Shown: positions 23,772-35,948, counted from the stretch's first letter. The stretch is DNA of 64,000 nt from Ulota crispa (GCA_963920765.1 OY987243.1:15066001-15130000), one strand, 5' to 3'. The notes: generated from the sequence alone by a model not told the origin. Program-made: numbers and translations.

Positions 23772-25548
23772 ATGGCGTCGGGATTAACGAAGTGGGCTGG
23801 CGAGCTTGCGAAAGGCGTGCACGGCTACTGGAGTAACGGGCGATGGACACCTCTAGCTATCAGTGCAAGACACCGCGCGAAAATCCGGAAAGAAACTCTT
23901 CTCGCTGGCGGGTATGGTGATCAATGCCATTTTGCGAAGCGCTTAGGATCTAGGGTTTAGGGTTTAGGGTTTAAGACAGTTTAGGGTTTCGAAATTGGTC
24001 AAGGATTGGTCTTGTAGAGAATTTTCCTTTCTCCAATGAGTAGGAGTCGCAAGAAACCTTTGAAGAAAATGGTTTAATGAGTATGAATTTTATGTGCTTC
24101 GCAAATGACTTGACTTGCCGTGTTTTATGTATTTTGCTTCAGAGAGTGGCCGTATGATGCTCCACGAAGGCCTGAGAAAACGAAGATGAAAGGCCACAAA
24201 GTCGATCGGGAAGCTGCTATCAAGTATTTTCGAACTCCCTGATTTTCAATAGGCATTGACGTTTCTTTTCTCCTTATCGAATATCTGGTCATTGCAATTT
24301 CATGGATACCCCTGAAGTTTGCAATATTTTCATAGATAGCCCTGCTTTTTCAGAAATATCACAAACGCCCTTGGCCCAAAAAATTTAGGCGTTTGTTTTG
24401 TTGTGCATGCCACTTCTCTTCATCCACCCTAGCGTTTAAGAAATCCAACCCCTATGTACCCAGATTGTTCTGTTCATTTCAGTTCTAAAATGAACAATCT
24501 GGGTACATAAGAGTCGGATTTACAACCCCGCTCGGGAATGGATATGTTTACCTTAGTGTGCGCACAAAGGGAGAAGGAAGTGACATGCATAACAAAAGAA
24601 ACGCCTAAATCTTTCGGTTCAAGGGTACTTGTGATATTTCTGAAAAAGCAGGGATATCTATGAAACTATTGCAAACTTCAGGGGTATCTATGAAACTATT
24701 GCAAACTTCAGGGGTAGCTATGAAACTATTGCAAACTTCAGGGGTATCTATGAAACTATTGCAAACTTCAAGGGTATCTATGAAATTTTTTACTTTTTTG
24801 AATTACACAATGAAAGGTTTTGTTGAAAGATATTTCAGCTCTCTCGGGGATTTTTGTGCCGAGGCTAAGTGAAATTTCTGTTTGTTTCAGACGAGCACGT
24901 ACCGTGGAACTTATGGCAAAAATGCCGCAGATGTTGGCTGATATGAAGGTAAGACTCCGAACTTGCCATTCATGGCAGGTCGGTTTGACTATGCTTTATT
25001 TTTCACTTGTTTCTTTTATTTCCCCTTTTGATTTAGGGTTTAGGGTTTAGTGTAAACCCTGGAGAATCTTAAACCCTATGGAGGGAAGCGAGTAGGGTTT
25101 GTGGAGGACGTCCTGCTTAGGTTCTCAATAAAAAGGGGTTCTTTAGGGCTCATCTTATAAAATCTTGTGATTTCATAAATACACTGTGGTTTACTATACT
25201 TTGGATAGGGCTTTGTTGTCTTGGATACGCTTTACATTGCTAGACCTGCATGGCTGGATCCGTACGCTACTCGTGTGTCGGTTTTTGATTCGGACTTAAA
25301 AGGGCTGATATTTTCGTCGCAAGGAGTTCTGTTAACCCTATCTCTATCCTTGGATATCTTAGGGTTGAGTTTCGACAAAGTATGCATTCGGGGTTGCTGA
25401 GCTAACATATTTTCCACGCTGTTGTCTCTACTTGTTGGGTTGACTATTTCTCAGAATTTATGCTTATTCTAAAAAGTGCTAATCATAATGCTTGTCAATT
25501 TTGCAGAAGAGGAGATGGGAAAGGAAAGCTGCAACTGTAAAAGATTGA
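23772..25548 (+). CDS. Small mitoribosomal mL59-type protein (tentative)
   Basis: Four exons splice to a 106-residue basic protein: 23772-23911, 24143-24223, 24891-24948 and 25507-25548, all GT-AG, phases consistent. Residues 1-46 hold KGVHGYWSNGRWTPLAISARHRAKIRK, followed by EWPYDAPRRPEKTKMKGHKVDRE, then KRARTVELMAKMPQMLADMK, and a basic KKRRWERK-type tail. This arrangement matches a small conserved plant protein that I recall as the mitochondrial large-subunit ribosomal protein mL59 type; the family name is from memory and less certain than the gene model. The start is the first ATG that opens the conserved frame, preceded by a GC-richer 5' leader. Intron 1 has TTTAGGG repeats near 23948-23972, a telo-box context common in plant ribosomal and translation genes. 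Intron 2 contains a 500-bp transposon-derived repeat. All conserved blocks are in frame, so it is likely functional. Confidence 0.78.
24294..24790. mobile_element. Mutator-like MITE family B inside intron 2
   Basis: The left arm TTTCATGGATACCCCTGAAG near 24298 and the right arm (inverse) ending ATCTATGAAATTTTTT near 24789. The central part includes GTGCGCACAAAGGGAGAAGG and GTGACATGCATAACAAAA, shared with the copies at 53 and 54 kb. The target duplication was not identified. The right arm has been tandemly expanded. Confidence 0.7.
24656..24788 (+). repeat. 30-bp tandem repeat, about 4.4 copies
   Basis: The unit ATGAAACTATTGCAAACTTC plus AGGGGTATCT starts at 24660, 24690, 24720, 24750 and (partial) 24780, with single-base differences. 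It is an expansion of the terminal arm of the family B element. The period of exactly 30 keeps a reading frame open (MKLLQTSGVS repeats), but it lies in an intron and is not coding. Confidence 0.92.
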
Positions 25549-26326
25549 TCTCGTCCCTCCTATTCCTGGACGTGAACGAAGTTAAGATCGTCACTAAGTA
25601 TGAATCAATTTCTTGCGCACTCCCAAGGGAATATCATTGCTGAGGATGCTTCTACTTTCTCGATTCCTTGTGAGACGAGAACCAAATCTGATTTACCTTT
25701 TTAGCCACAGTTGAGTTATTTCAGAATCTGTTCGGTGTTAACTCTGCATTGGAATTTAGAACTTACTCAAAGTAAAACTTAATAGCTTTTTGCAAAGCAA
25801 TTTGTTCCAGTTCAAGTGTTTGATTAGTCAGTTGCTAGTCTGTTGTTTCTATCTGTGAACCAGTGTCGTGCTTCTGTGTTGGGATTATTACCTTTACTTC
25901 TGATGACCGTATTTCTGGCTGCAAGCACTCGCCACATGATTTTGATGTTCATTGTCCATAGGAAGGTATTTGGGTCACTCAAACAGACTTTCTCTGGAGG
26001 GGAGTCAGTGAGGCTGTTCCGTTTATGTCTTGTAAATATTTCGTCTTGCATTGGCGTTGGTTGTCGATAAGATTTGTTGTTGTCGACAGAATGTTAGTCT
26101 TCTCGTCAGTTTGGAAATTATGGCAGCTGAGATAATTCCCTTCACAGATAGCAGAAGCCTCGGGAAATATATTTGGGTGTTGAGCTCAAAATTGCTTGTA
26201 CAAGCTAGGAGAGTGAATGCATGGGGTCTGGTCTGACGAAAACTGCATGTATCAGCCGTTGATTTCGCCTTGAGGAATGAGCCACGTTGGTGGCATATTG
26301 CCATCTAGGCTGCAGTTCTTCTTTTG
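25549..26326. other. 3' region of the mL59-like gene, no other gene
   Basis: Moderately GC-balanced transcribed-looking DNA following the stop codon. Short frames on both strands overlap each other and resemble nothing known. Probably 3' UTR and intergenic. Confidence 0.35.
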
Positions 26327-26920
26327 TTAAGGTAGGAGCACCCATAACCAAGAAACTTTCAATATTAGGGTATCTAAGTTTATGAAATATAGTTGAAATT
26401 AATATTTTTAGGTTAGGAAAAGGAAATTAAAAATATTGGGTTTGTTAAAAAACTTGCTTACATGGCCATTTATTTGTGCAATTTATTTGGAGTGTTAAAT
26501 AGTTTCTTACCCATGGGTGTTGACAGAGGGAGCTTAAACCATGAATCATGGAGCTTCTTACTGCCTTTAATTCTTCCAATACCACCTGAAAGAGACCTTA
26601 GATCAAAGAGGGAGGGTATGGAAATCTATCAAAAAAGATTGTAAAGACCAGAACCTTGGTATCCACAAACTGGCATATCTGATTGCAAAAATAGTCAGTG
26701 AAAATCTTCAAAGGGGACACATGGGCATTGAAAATCATTCAAAAAGTATTTGGACTCCAATGCATGAATCACCTTGCATCCACAATTACAGTCCCCCAAA
26801 TTTTGCCCATCACCGTAGTTTTTTTGTTCTGATAGAGTAGCAAACCAAAAACAACGGAGTAGGGTGAAAATGCAGGTCACGCCCATGGGAACGTGACGCC
26901 CATGGGTGTTCCTACCTTAC
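26327..26920. mobile_element. Family A MITE with GGTAGG ends (copy 2)
   Basis: TTAA at 26327-26330 then GGTAGGAGCACCCATAA. The right end is CCCATGGGTGTTCCTACC then TTAC (worn TTAA) at 26917-26920. At 586 bp it is longer than the other copies; the interior is not shared with them. Confidence 0.65.
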
Positions 26921-29180
26921 ATGATTAACATATTTCAACTAAATTTTGTTGAGCTACAAACAGGGAATTTGAAGGAGGAAATGCAACGATGTAGTTAGTT
27001 ACATCGCAAAGATTATTGAAAATTTGGGGTTGATTGTTAGAAGATGTATTGTACCCATGAAATCAACAAATGTGAATAGCTGAAAAATTGTTATAATTGA
27101 TAGCTTTAACCAAATTATTGGGGCCACACATAGTAAGGGACAAAAGAAATGGGAAATGAAAGCAAAAAACAAAAACCTAAACAAGTTCGCTATGCTACGA
27201 GAGGCTTTAATTTTTGTGTTGTGGCACTAGCTGGCTTTTTGAGTAAGATATCCATGCAAACTTTCATGAGAGTAGCTTCTTTTTATGCAATGCCTTTGTT
27301 GATGAAGGAGTTGGATGAGACTCTATTGTGAGAAGTTTCAAGATTTTCATGAATGTTTTGAAGAGGTGTTCTTGTAACAAATCGCTCTCTCCACCTTATA
27401 CTTTTGGAGATAGTAATTAGAGTAAAGATTGTATTTGGAAGAGAGTACGGACATGTGCATTTAAAAAAAACTTAATATGCACTTTCTATCATCAACAAGT
27501 TTATTCAAAATGGCAAGAGTAGCACTCTAGCAAGTTGTCTACTTTTGTTTCACCGAGCATTTTTGACTTGTTCAGAATACTGAATTATGTATTGTAATTG
27601 TTGATAATAAAACCCATAGAGTAGATGAATAGTATTAATGGTGCAAAAGCACAACAATTGCTGCTATGAAGTGTTTTGTAGCTATAATTGTTTTGACTCT
27701 ATTATCTTGTGCTATGTTAATTTTACAAATTTACAAAGGTACACATAAATACATACCAATTGAGTGTTTTCTTTATTGTTATAAACAAGGATATGGAAAA
27801 ATTGCCTTGATTTATTGAAAATTAAATATCCATATAGAGTTAAAAACTAAAGTATTTTGTAAGAAACCATGCTTGAATAATGCTTGGAGTTTTTGCATAT
27901 TCTATTAAGATAGCTCAATAACAATAGCAACACCAAAGATTTATGGCTAATTTCCTATTACTATAATTTACAGAAGATGATATCATGATTTCAGTGGCAA
28001 ATAACAACTTGCAATTGACTAAACTCATTGGAAGAATTTCACATTGCCTTTTATGACCAAGCACTACCAAAAGAAGAAATTTTCTCTTATATTGTAGATG
28101 ATACTTATAACTAGCAACTATTGCCACAACAAGAAGTACTAAAGCACACCACATATATTCACAAGCTCAAAAGCAATTCCGCTAGCAAGAAGAATAAAAC
28201 CTAAGTTTCATCATGGTGATTTTAGATTTTGATAGCTTTTTTAATGATTGAGCCAACTCAAATTTGGAAGATGTTGGTTGTAAGTATCATGATTTGTATA
28301 TATGTCATAGACAAGCTATCTAAAATGCTCCCAAAGTGCTATCCAAAGTGCTACCTCCCAAGTTTTTCATTCATGTGTACATTTTTCATTTTGTCCCAAT
28401 ACATTCATCTATGTTTGTGAATTGTACAACCATCCACTCTAGCGTCTTTTGCCTAGTCTTGAGCATAAGACAATAAGGTAGGCAAACTCTTCTCTAACCG
28501 GTCCCCAAAGCAAACCCCTACGTTTGAGGCGTTCACCACTCACTATGAACCCAAAGTGGAGTAGTGAACACTACTTGCACAAGCAAAACTTGCCACATTT
28601 CAATTGCTTAGCTGATTTGTGAGGGTTGAGATTGGTACTGTCAAGCGGCGTTATAGGAACACATCCAAGAAATTTCAAGGTTAGTCTAGAATTGCTTTTA
28701 GGGACCCTATGAGCTGTAAAATTGCCCCTTTAAATATAAAATATTCTACAATACTTTTTTTCACAAAAGTAACATTCCATGATAGCTTATCGAAAAGCTA
28801 ACCCTATTGATTGTTTTCCTAAATTTTCCAAGACCTTGAAGTACCCTAAACTAACATTTGATTTTTTGGCAAAAATTTGCCTAAATCTTACTTCAAAACT
28901 TGAGTGGTAAATGTAACACTAAAGAAATTCTTGAAGAAAATGGATGAATTTGCCAAATCCCTCCCCACATTTGCACCAGATTTGCCAACTTTAGATGAAT
29001 ATGTTTTATACTAGTAGATTTCTTGAATGAATGTACACACGTAGTTGATTATGTCCAAATCTACCCAAAATATCCTTACCTGCTGGCATGGTGGGGTGTG
29101 TGTTGCTCTATCAGGGAAAAACCAAAAATTAAACGCTGCCCTAAACCCTTCAACGCTTGGGTATGGGTAAGGTTACCTTA
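26921..29180. other. No gene recognised
   Basis: AT-rich intergenic DNA. Short frames at 27149-27331 and 28229-28420 have no recognisable domain. Composition becomes GC-rich at about 29180, marking the TCTP promoter and leader. Confidence 0.4.
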
Positions 29181-29424
29181 GAGCACAACAAGAGATGCCC
29201 TGGAGTTCCAGAAGACTTCGCACCGTCAACCACGGACGGGACCGCGCGGCTGCGGTCGACGACTGTCGACGGAGCAGCCGCGTGAAGCTGCTGCGGCAGC
29301 GAGATATAGCCGGCCGCCGCTCGGGATTCGGCAGGCAATCGTCTCCCTGGTGAAGCACCAGCGCCGCTCCGCGCCTTCACGCCACCCCGCCCCCTCGTTG
29401 CCAAGCATCTCCCGTCGCCTCACC

Positions 29425-31453
29425 ATGCTCGTCTACCAGGATTTGGTCTCAGGTGCTGCGCTTGCTTCTCCCCTTTCCGTAGACCCCGACGGCGCCCCTT
29501 TTAGTTCCGTGTTCAGGGCGCTGCGAGGATGGAAGAGTTGTCGTAGGGTTCTGATGGATTTTTTGGATTGTTTGTGTGCTCTTTCCGTCCGTCTGCCCTC
29601 AGAGGAGGAACAGCTGCGCAGCTAGAACGCGCTGGTGATCGTCTTCGCTATGGAACGGTGTCAGGCGTGAATCGTTAGGGTTTGTGTTGGTCGAGGTTTA
29701 GGCAGTATCATTTGTTGTCGGTTTGACACGTTTGTATCCGCGTCTATTTTTCTTTTGTTGGCGATTGTGGTCGAGTGGAGAGCTGGTTAGCGTATTTCCT
29801 TCGTTCCTTGCTTAGGGTGGATTCATGTGCGCCCTGTGATTGGAAGGAATCGCATGTAACAATTTGGTGCGAGTGGAGGGGGTTTAGCAGGCGTGCCCGT
29901 GGCTCCATATTAACCCTTCTGTGGACGATTTTGCAGGCGATGAGCTCCTCTCGGACTCCTTCACGTACAAGGAGCTTTTCAATGGTGCGCTCTGGGAGGT
30001 CGAGGGCAAGGTACGTATTTGTTCGTACTGGTGTCAGAAAGCTCATGACAGCTGTCAACGAAGAGCACGTGATGTTGTCAGTAATGTTTTCGGATGTCCG
30101 CAGTCACATCCTAATAAGTGAATTTTCCGCTCTGCTAAAGCTTGAGATCAAATTCTGTATGCATTCAATATATGTCATTTTTTATGGAGACTCCGCCGTT
30201 GGTTCGGATTGTCGAGACCTTCGTTTGGGAAAGATTTTCTTCTGTCTTTCTAGTGACGAATTGCTCAGGTTATGTCGCCACGACGACTCGAATAACAAGT
30301 TGTGGCTTGTGCGCAGTGGGTGTCGAAGGGCGCCCTGGATGTCGATGCCCTAATCGGAGCCAACGCCTCCGCCGAGGGTGGTGGCGAGGACGAGGGCGTG
30401 GATGACCAGACCGTGAAAGTGGTCGACATCGTCGACACCTTCAGATTGCAGGAGCAGCCTCCCTTCGACAAGAAGGGCTTCATGGGATACGTGAAGAAAT
30501 ACTTGAAGACCCTGACCCCGCTGGTGACAAAGGAACGCGAAGCCACCTTCAAGGAAGACATCCAGTCGGCTGTCAAGTTTTTGATCTCGAAGCTGAGCGA
30601 CCTGCAGTTGTGAGTTTTCTTGCACTCCCAAGTCGGGGAATTTTTACATTCCCTCTGTCCCTCCAAAAACGTCTAAAAAGCTAAGCTTCCTTGTGAAGGA
30701 TTAACTGTGTTTTTAGTCTTTGTGCTAGTGACACATGCACTCTAGAATTAGTATACCATCTACCAAATGTATGCAAAATCTCCAGCTTTGATGTCGCCGT
30801 TTAGGCACCTATGCGAAAAGTACCATATTTGTGCATAGTTTGTGAATGATGCCAGCTCCTCATTATTTTAGTCTTTGTGCTAGTGACATGTGCATTCTAG
30901 AATCAATATACCATCTACCAAATGCATGCTCAATCTCCAGCTTTGATGTTGTTGATTAGGCACCCAATTTCCATGCAAAAAGTACCATATTTGTGCAGGT
31001 TGCCAACTCCTTATTATTGATGGTTTAAAGATTAGTAGCAACAATGGTACCTCATATGGGCAAGGCCAAGCTTGCTAGGAGAGGAATGCTCTCTAATTGC
31101 TTAACTTGCCCCCCTGAGATCATTGAACATGGCAAACGCTTTCTCAAATCAGCAAAAGGGAGCTTTTTAGTGGTACAAGAAATGTGTCTGATTTGGAGCT
31201 TTGTAGAGTAGCAGAGAGAGTATGTTGCATCGGAATGCCTCTGGCACGATGTGAACCTTCATGTTGTTGTTGATGTGTGATTGTACCGGGAACGGGGGTT
31301 TTGAGACTTTTGCACCCTGTGGCCGTGATTTGCAGCTTTGTTGGTGAGAGCATGAAGGACGACGGCACCATGGTTTTCGCTTACTACAAGCCAGGGAGTT
31401 CGGATCCGACGTTCCTGTACTTCGGCGATGCGTTGAAGGAAGTCAAGTGCTAA
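29425..31453 (+). CDS. TCTP: Translationally controlled tumour protein (TCTP)
   Basis: Four exons: 29425-29452, 29937-30010, 30317-30609 and 31336-31453, GT-AG junctions, 170 residues, against about 168 for plant TCTP. TCTP is a conserved cytosolic Mss4-like-fold protein tied to cell growth and translation; in plants it affects growth and stress responses. The sequence opens [18 protein letters not shown] and WEVEGKWV. It holds the TCTP signature around [33 protein letters not shown], and the second signature across the exon 3/4 junction ([25 protein letters not shown]), ending EVKC. A GC-rich leader precedes the start. The last intron (30610-31335) holds a Stowaway-like MITE. No disabling changes are seen. 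Confidence 0.97.
30645..31222. mobile_element. Stowaway-like MITE in the last TCTP intron
   Basis: TA then CATTCCCTCTGTCCCTCC on the left, and GCAGAGAGAG then TA on the right. The body is homologous in reverse orientation to 12461-13045 (shared GGCAAGGCCAAGCTTGC and ACATTTCTTG regions, and two internal repeats). It fills most of the 726-bp intron without touching the splice sites. Confidence 0.82.
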
Positions 31454-34400
31454 ACGGGTATAGATGAACAGTTCGACATCTTATTGTCGCACGGCATCTC
31501 TTGTATACTCGTTGTTTTCAGATGTAGGACTGTTTGGCAGATGGATATGTAGGGTGGTCATTTATTTTGACAAATTATTGTTATGAGTTGGGTGGGCTTG
31601 GAAAAGCATAAAGTAAGAACTGGGATTCTGGTTCTGTTGTGTCGCAGAATATATCAGTGAAGCGGGGAATGGTTGTCCATGACATCTGTGACTCTTGTCC
31701 CGTCTTAGTGATATTCGGGATAAATTTTGGCCGCGCAACTGGATTTCGTCATGTCGTTGAAATCTGGGTGCTGTTTGTGACTGACATACCAGTGGCATAC
31801 AAGCTGGTATAGTATGTGTTGAATTCCAAAGTTCTCTCGGGTATTGCTGTACAGGTGTTTCCTAGTTAGTTTGGATATCGGTTATTTGACGAGCTGCTCA
31901 TTACGATTTATACTTGTATGGCATTTTTATACTCGGGTATGAAATTTCTGAGGGATCTCTTTGATGGCGAGAGTGGGTTTAGGATGCAGAGGGTTTGTGG
32001 TTTTTATCTATCAATGGGACAAAGAGCATTGTCGTGCAGTTCTATGTAGATATGTGCAGAGCAAAGACACCCAATTAGTGTCATCATCCCTCATTGCCTG
32101 TGTTGTTACATTTAGTCTGAGTAAATGGCTATTTATGGCTAATGTATTTATTTAGTATACTGATTCTTTGAGCACACTTCTATAAAAGGCCCGGGTATGT
32201 TTGTTGTAAGACCTTAGCATGTTTGACTTGGAAAATCTTGGGTCATGGAAGCCTCATTTGTTGCTTATTTTCCTCGAAGAGTTGCCCTTTTCGAAATAAA
32301 TGGGAAGTGGCATGCTAGAGCCACCTTCTACGTATCATTCACACAACTCGCCTTTATAATTTCATTTTTAAGAAATGTAGTAGGGGTAACCACGGCTTCT
32401 CAGAGTCGTTCTCAATCATCTCCGAGAAAGGAAGTGGCAGGCTGTCAGCGAACGCCCGGGCTCTCATTCTCAATCTTCAGAGAAGATTTCTTCATCTCTT
32501 GGGGTGAAGAACGGAGCTGCAAGGTTTTTGTGGGTGAAGAATTCACCCGCTTTTGTCTGGTTTTCCCTTGCGGCCGGTCGTTTTTACCTCTTGCTGTAAG
32601 TCTTCCCGAGTCGGAATTGGTTGAGGAACAAGTTACCCGTCATTCTTCATTCTCCATTCTCCGCCACCCACAAATGGAGTGTTACACCATTTTTTCACGA
32701 AAAATGAGCTTGTATTGGCTCCTCTTTTCTCTCCATAGCCTCTCAATCTCCATTTCTTTTCATTTTCCAAGAAGCTATGCCTACCCCTAGTGTATCATGT
32801 TTCTTGTGTTTATCTCTAACCTATCCAACTAGGTAAAATATACTTTCACCAAAAACAAGCCACTTTGTTTAAAAATAGGTTTAGGACTCTTGCTTATTTA
32901 ACCTCTTAATTAGAGCTTTTGCACCCTCACATGCAATACTTGAAGTGTAACAGTGAAGGACAAGAATTTTAAGAGCTCTCCAAAGCACTTGACACATCAA
33001 GTGTGCTCCACAAATAGTCATTTGACTTCCACAAGTAGTTAATTAATTAAACATCAAAGAAGAAGATAGAATTCACTAAACTTGAAATGAATAGTGATAA
33101 TAGGGACCATTGGTTGACACGTGGGCGTGTCAACCCCTCCAAATGTTAGCTTTCACATTCAACTTGAGTATCAAAGAGAATATTTTGAGGGCCATATGCA
33201 TTTATCATCAACGTATTGCTTGCGAAGGGCTCTACACATGTATGGGTGTGGATGCTCTCATTCAAAAAACTGGTATTTCGAGGAGGTTTCAATCCACTAG
33301 ATAAATGAAAAAATCGATGTGCAAAAGAGAATTCTTTTAGATAAGTCCGGATATTAATTGTTACCTTTTTATACAAAAGTCTCCCTAACCTGATGTTTTG
33401 CGGTACGAGTGGAGATGGTCTTATCATTAGAATTTAATGTTCAGAAGTTAGTTGTACTGCTCTAATGATAGTCAGGATAAAGAATGCAGTCGTTATCTGA
33501 AACATCTCTCGTCCAACACGATTAAACCATGGAGTTGATGTGCACACAGGTCAGCTGTGACATACATACAATCATGACATAACATGCATATGCAGAGCGG
33601 AAAGGATAACCGATCTAGCTAGAGCTTCTTACAGCAAAATCCCCTCTATACAGTGCCATGGAGATTACTTTTAACAGGCGTGGATTCGTAAAGCAACAAT
33701 CACTTGTTACATAAATTGATTATCATTTATTTTCCATAATCATAATGCTTGATTTCAGAGAAGATTCAGTGTTGGTTCATATTCAAAGGACTTACACCAC
33801 ATTTGAGTAAGCTAATCACGTTTGGCGCCCACTAAAGACTGCAAGTACAGTCTTCTCTTACATATTGAAAACCTGTTCAAGCACACTAATATTTGATTTT
33901 ACATAAGCATAACATCGAAAATACTCGAAAATTTTAAAGTCCTTGGGACCAACTTACACCTTGCAATAACAAAACGTCGACCTACCTAAGATACCCTGGC
34001 ATTGCATGTAAATATATGTACACCTCAAAACTGCACTAGAGACATTCCAGAGTAAAATAAATTGGGGAGCACTTAGGAGTTGAGAGGCATTCAGTTACAT
34101 TTACCACTATCCGTTTCTATGCTAGAATGGAGGACACCAAAGTGTGTGCTAATAAAACTAAGAATCTAAGAACTGGTGTGCGCCTCTCACAAGCGAGATG
34201 TCATTCCTACTTCATTGACTCGACAACAAGCGACACGTCAAAAAAGATCAACAATTAACTACACTTTGAAACAGGCTGTCCAATGAAACTCACAATTAAG
34301 ATTAAAACTCTCACTTAACCAGATATTCACATCCCTTATGATCTTAACACAAAAGATTACCAACCTCTTTACTGCTGAAAATTTCTGTGGTGAATTGTAA

Positions 34401-34576
34401 CACAACCTGTACAACAATTTACAACAAGCAGGAGACCACCGACAGCTTATACGGATACTGTCCAACACCACTAGAACAGTCCGCGTCTTTCAGCCTGATA
34501 CTGGCTGTCAATCTCTTGAATCTAAAAACAAATGCGTACCACTACAGACGAAACTGTATAACAACACGATCTCCAA
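31454..34576. other. TCTP 3' region and intergenic DNA
   Basis: The first few hundred bases are likely TCTP 3' UTR. The 181-codon frame at 32245-32790 (+) is Ser/Phe-rich and matches nothing known. No inverted-repeat element was delimited. The stretch 34250-34576 probably belongs to the 3' end of the minus-strand LEA-like gene. Confidence 0.4.
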
Positions 34577-34706
34577 GCACTATGATTACAAAAGCTGGAA
34601 AAGATTTAAGCATACCGATTGGTCCTTTCACTTGGAGCCATGCACTATGATTACAAAAGCTGGAAAAGATGTAAGCAAACCAATTAGTCCATTCACTTGG
34701 AGCCAT
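34577..34706. repeat. 65-bp tandem duplication at the 3' end of the LEA-like gene
   Basis: Two copies of a 65-bp unit (starts at 34577 and 34642, with GCAC recurring at 34707). Each unit carries GGAAAAGAT and CACTTGGAGCCATGCAC, so the last codons (VHGSK) plus stop of the gene are duplicated downstream in its 3' UTR. Confidence 0.9.
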
Positions 34707-35157
34707 GCACTTTCTCCTTAATCTTGGAGAGAATAGTTACTCTCTTAACACTATCCGTATGCGGACCTGGTATCAGATTCCCCTCTGCGTCCGTAAGAGC
34801 AGCACCTGTCTGTGGCGCACTCTCTTCATTCCCTGCCGCAGTGGAGTCTAAAGAATGGCCCGTTTGCTCCTCACCCGCACCAGGACTTGTCTCCGTCGAT
34901 TGTCCGACGCCGGAGGCAGTCGTTGCGGCTGTGGCGTCGTCGTCGTTATGGCGACCTTTAAACATTCCTTTCACCTTCTCCGCCATGGTCTTTTTCGGCT
35001 CCGGCGCAGCACCTCCGCCTAACTCCGACTCCTCTGGTATCCAGTCTCGTTCCGGCTTCGACGTGAACGAGCCTCCTGAAGGCGCTGCAATCGAATGCTT
35101 TACTCTCAATTTCTCGAAACCATCGGCATCCAAATCCTCACTTATCGTTCTCTCCAT
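34693..35157 (-). CDS. LEA/dehydrin-like hydrophilic protein
   Basis: Single-exon frame of 154 residues, very hydrophilic and rich in Gly, Ala, Glu, Thr and Ser, with no Cys or Trp-rich core. It begins MERTISEDLDADGFEKLRVK. It has a basic amphipathic segment KKTMAEKVKGMFKGR (about residues 55-69), then a disordered Ala/Thr/Gly stretch, and ends VTILSKIKEKVHGSK. The last part resembles a dehydrin K-segment (KIKEKLPG) without matching it fully, so it is probably a stress-induced disordered protein acting on membranes or proteins during drying. Codon use and GC content are well above the flanking DNA, supporting a real gene. I do not recognise an exact family. The start is the first ATG in a frame open only from there. 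Confidence 0.72.
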   Translation of the reverse strand: MERTISEDLDADGFEKLRVKHSIAAPSGGSFTSKPERDWIPEESELGGGAAPEPKKTMAEKVKGMFKGRHNDDDATAATTASGVGQSTETSPGAGEEQTGHSLDSTAAGNEESAPQTGAALTDAEGNLIPGPHTDSVKRVTILSKIKEKVHGSK

Positions 35158-35591
35158 CTCGCAACACAGACAAGCTAGGGTCCTACCAAATTAGGGGATG
35201 TAAACTTAATTCAAGACAGGGGTGGAGTGGAAATTTGCTCACCTTAGCTGGTTTCCACCGGTGAGCAATATCGTGCCGTGTCGACTGAAATGCAGCTTCG
35301 ATTGTGCAGCACAGGCGGGGGATGGCGGGAGTAGGGAAAGGAAATGGCGATGCGTGCAGAAGAACACGGCGACGTGATGCGTAGAAAGGCAGGCTTTTTA
35401 GAAGGCGCGGATGAGGTGACGGGTGCACGCCAGCTGGCGGCGCCAGAGAGAAAGCAACCTACGATCTCCGGTGCCAGGTGCCGAATCAGTTCTTCGTTGT
35501 ACGCTTGACACCTGGCAAGTTGCTTGCGTTGACTTTGTTTTTAGATATTCTGTGAGCGGCTGAAAATGGATGTCAGCTTTTGGTTACTGGT

Positions 35592-35948
35592 ATAAGGTAG
35601 GAGCACCCATAAGCGTGGAAATAAGGGTTTTGGAGTAGGTAAAGCAATTGAACAACTTTGAAAAAAACTAAAAATATTGACATCAATTTCAAGGTTCTAA
35701 TAGCAAGCATTTGTTCACAAAGATTTTATAAAGTCTAAAATCATTAAAATTGTAGGGACCATGTGTAAGAGATGCTAAAAACAAGGCTTGCTAGTTCTCA
35801 AATAGTGAGATGGGTACTCAAAACTGTCATGGAGTCACCCACAACCATCACTTTGTCACTCATAAATATCACTTAAGTACCCATAAGCACTCTGACTTTG
35901 TCAGTGACGCCCATGGGGACATCACGCCCACGGGTGCGGCTACCTTAA
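35592..35948. mobile_element. Family A MITE with GGTAGG ends (copy 3)
   Basis: ATAA then GGTAGGAGCACCCATAAGCG at 35596. The right end is CGCCCACGGGTGCGGCTACC then TTAA at 35945-35948. It has inverted ends, a 349-bp body and no coding capacity. Confidence 0.68.

Noticed and set aside
23948..23972. Interstitial telomere or chromosome end
   Set aside because: Only three repeat units, placed inside an intron of an intact gene; a telo-box explanation suffices.
24656..24788. Regular 30-bp repeats that could suggest a CRISPR array
   Set aside because: There are no spacers, the units are contiguous, and they derive from a transposon arm inside a plant intron.
27149..27331. 60-codon plus-strand frame with a hydrophobic middle
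   Set aside because: No recognisable family, no splice-supported extension, and AT-rich surroundings.
29775..30353. 192-codon open frame on the plus strand
   Set aside because: It overlaps TCTP exon 2 and the introns on both sides in another frame; the spliced TCTP model explains the region.
32245..32790. 181-codon open frame on the plus strand
   Set aside because: No recognisable domain, Ser/Phe-rich, and no supporting exons or conserved blocks. It probably arises by chance in less AT-rich DNA.
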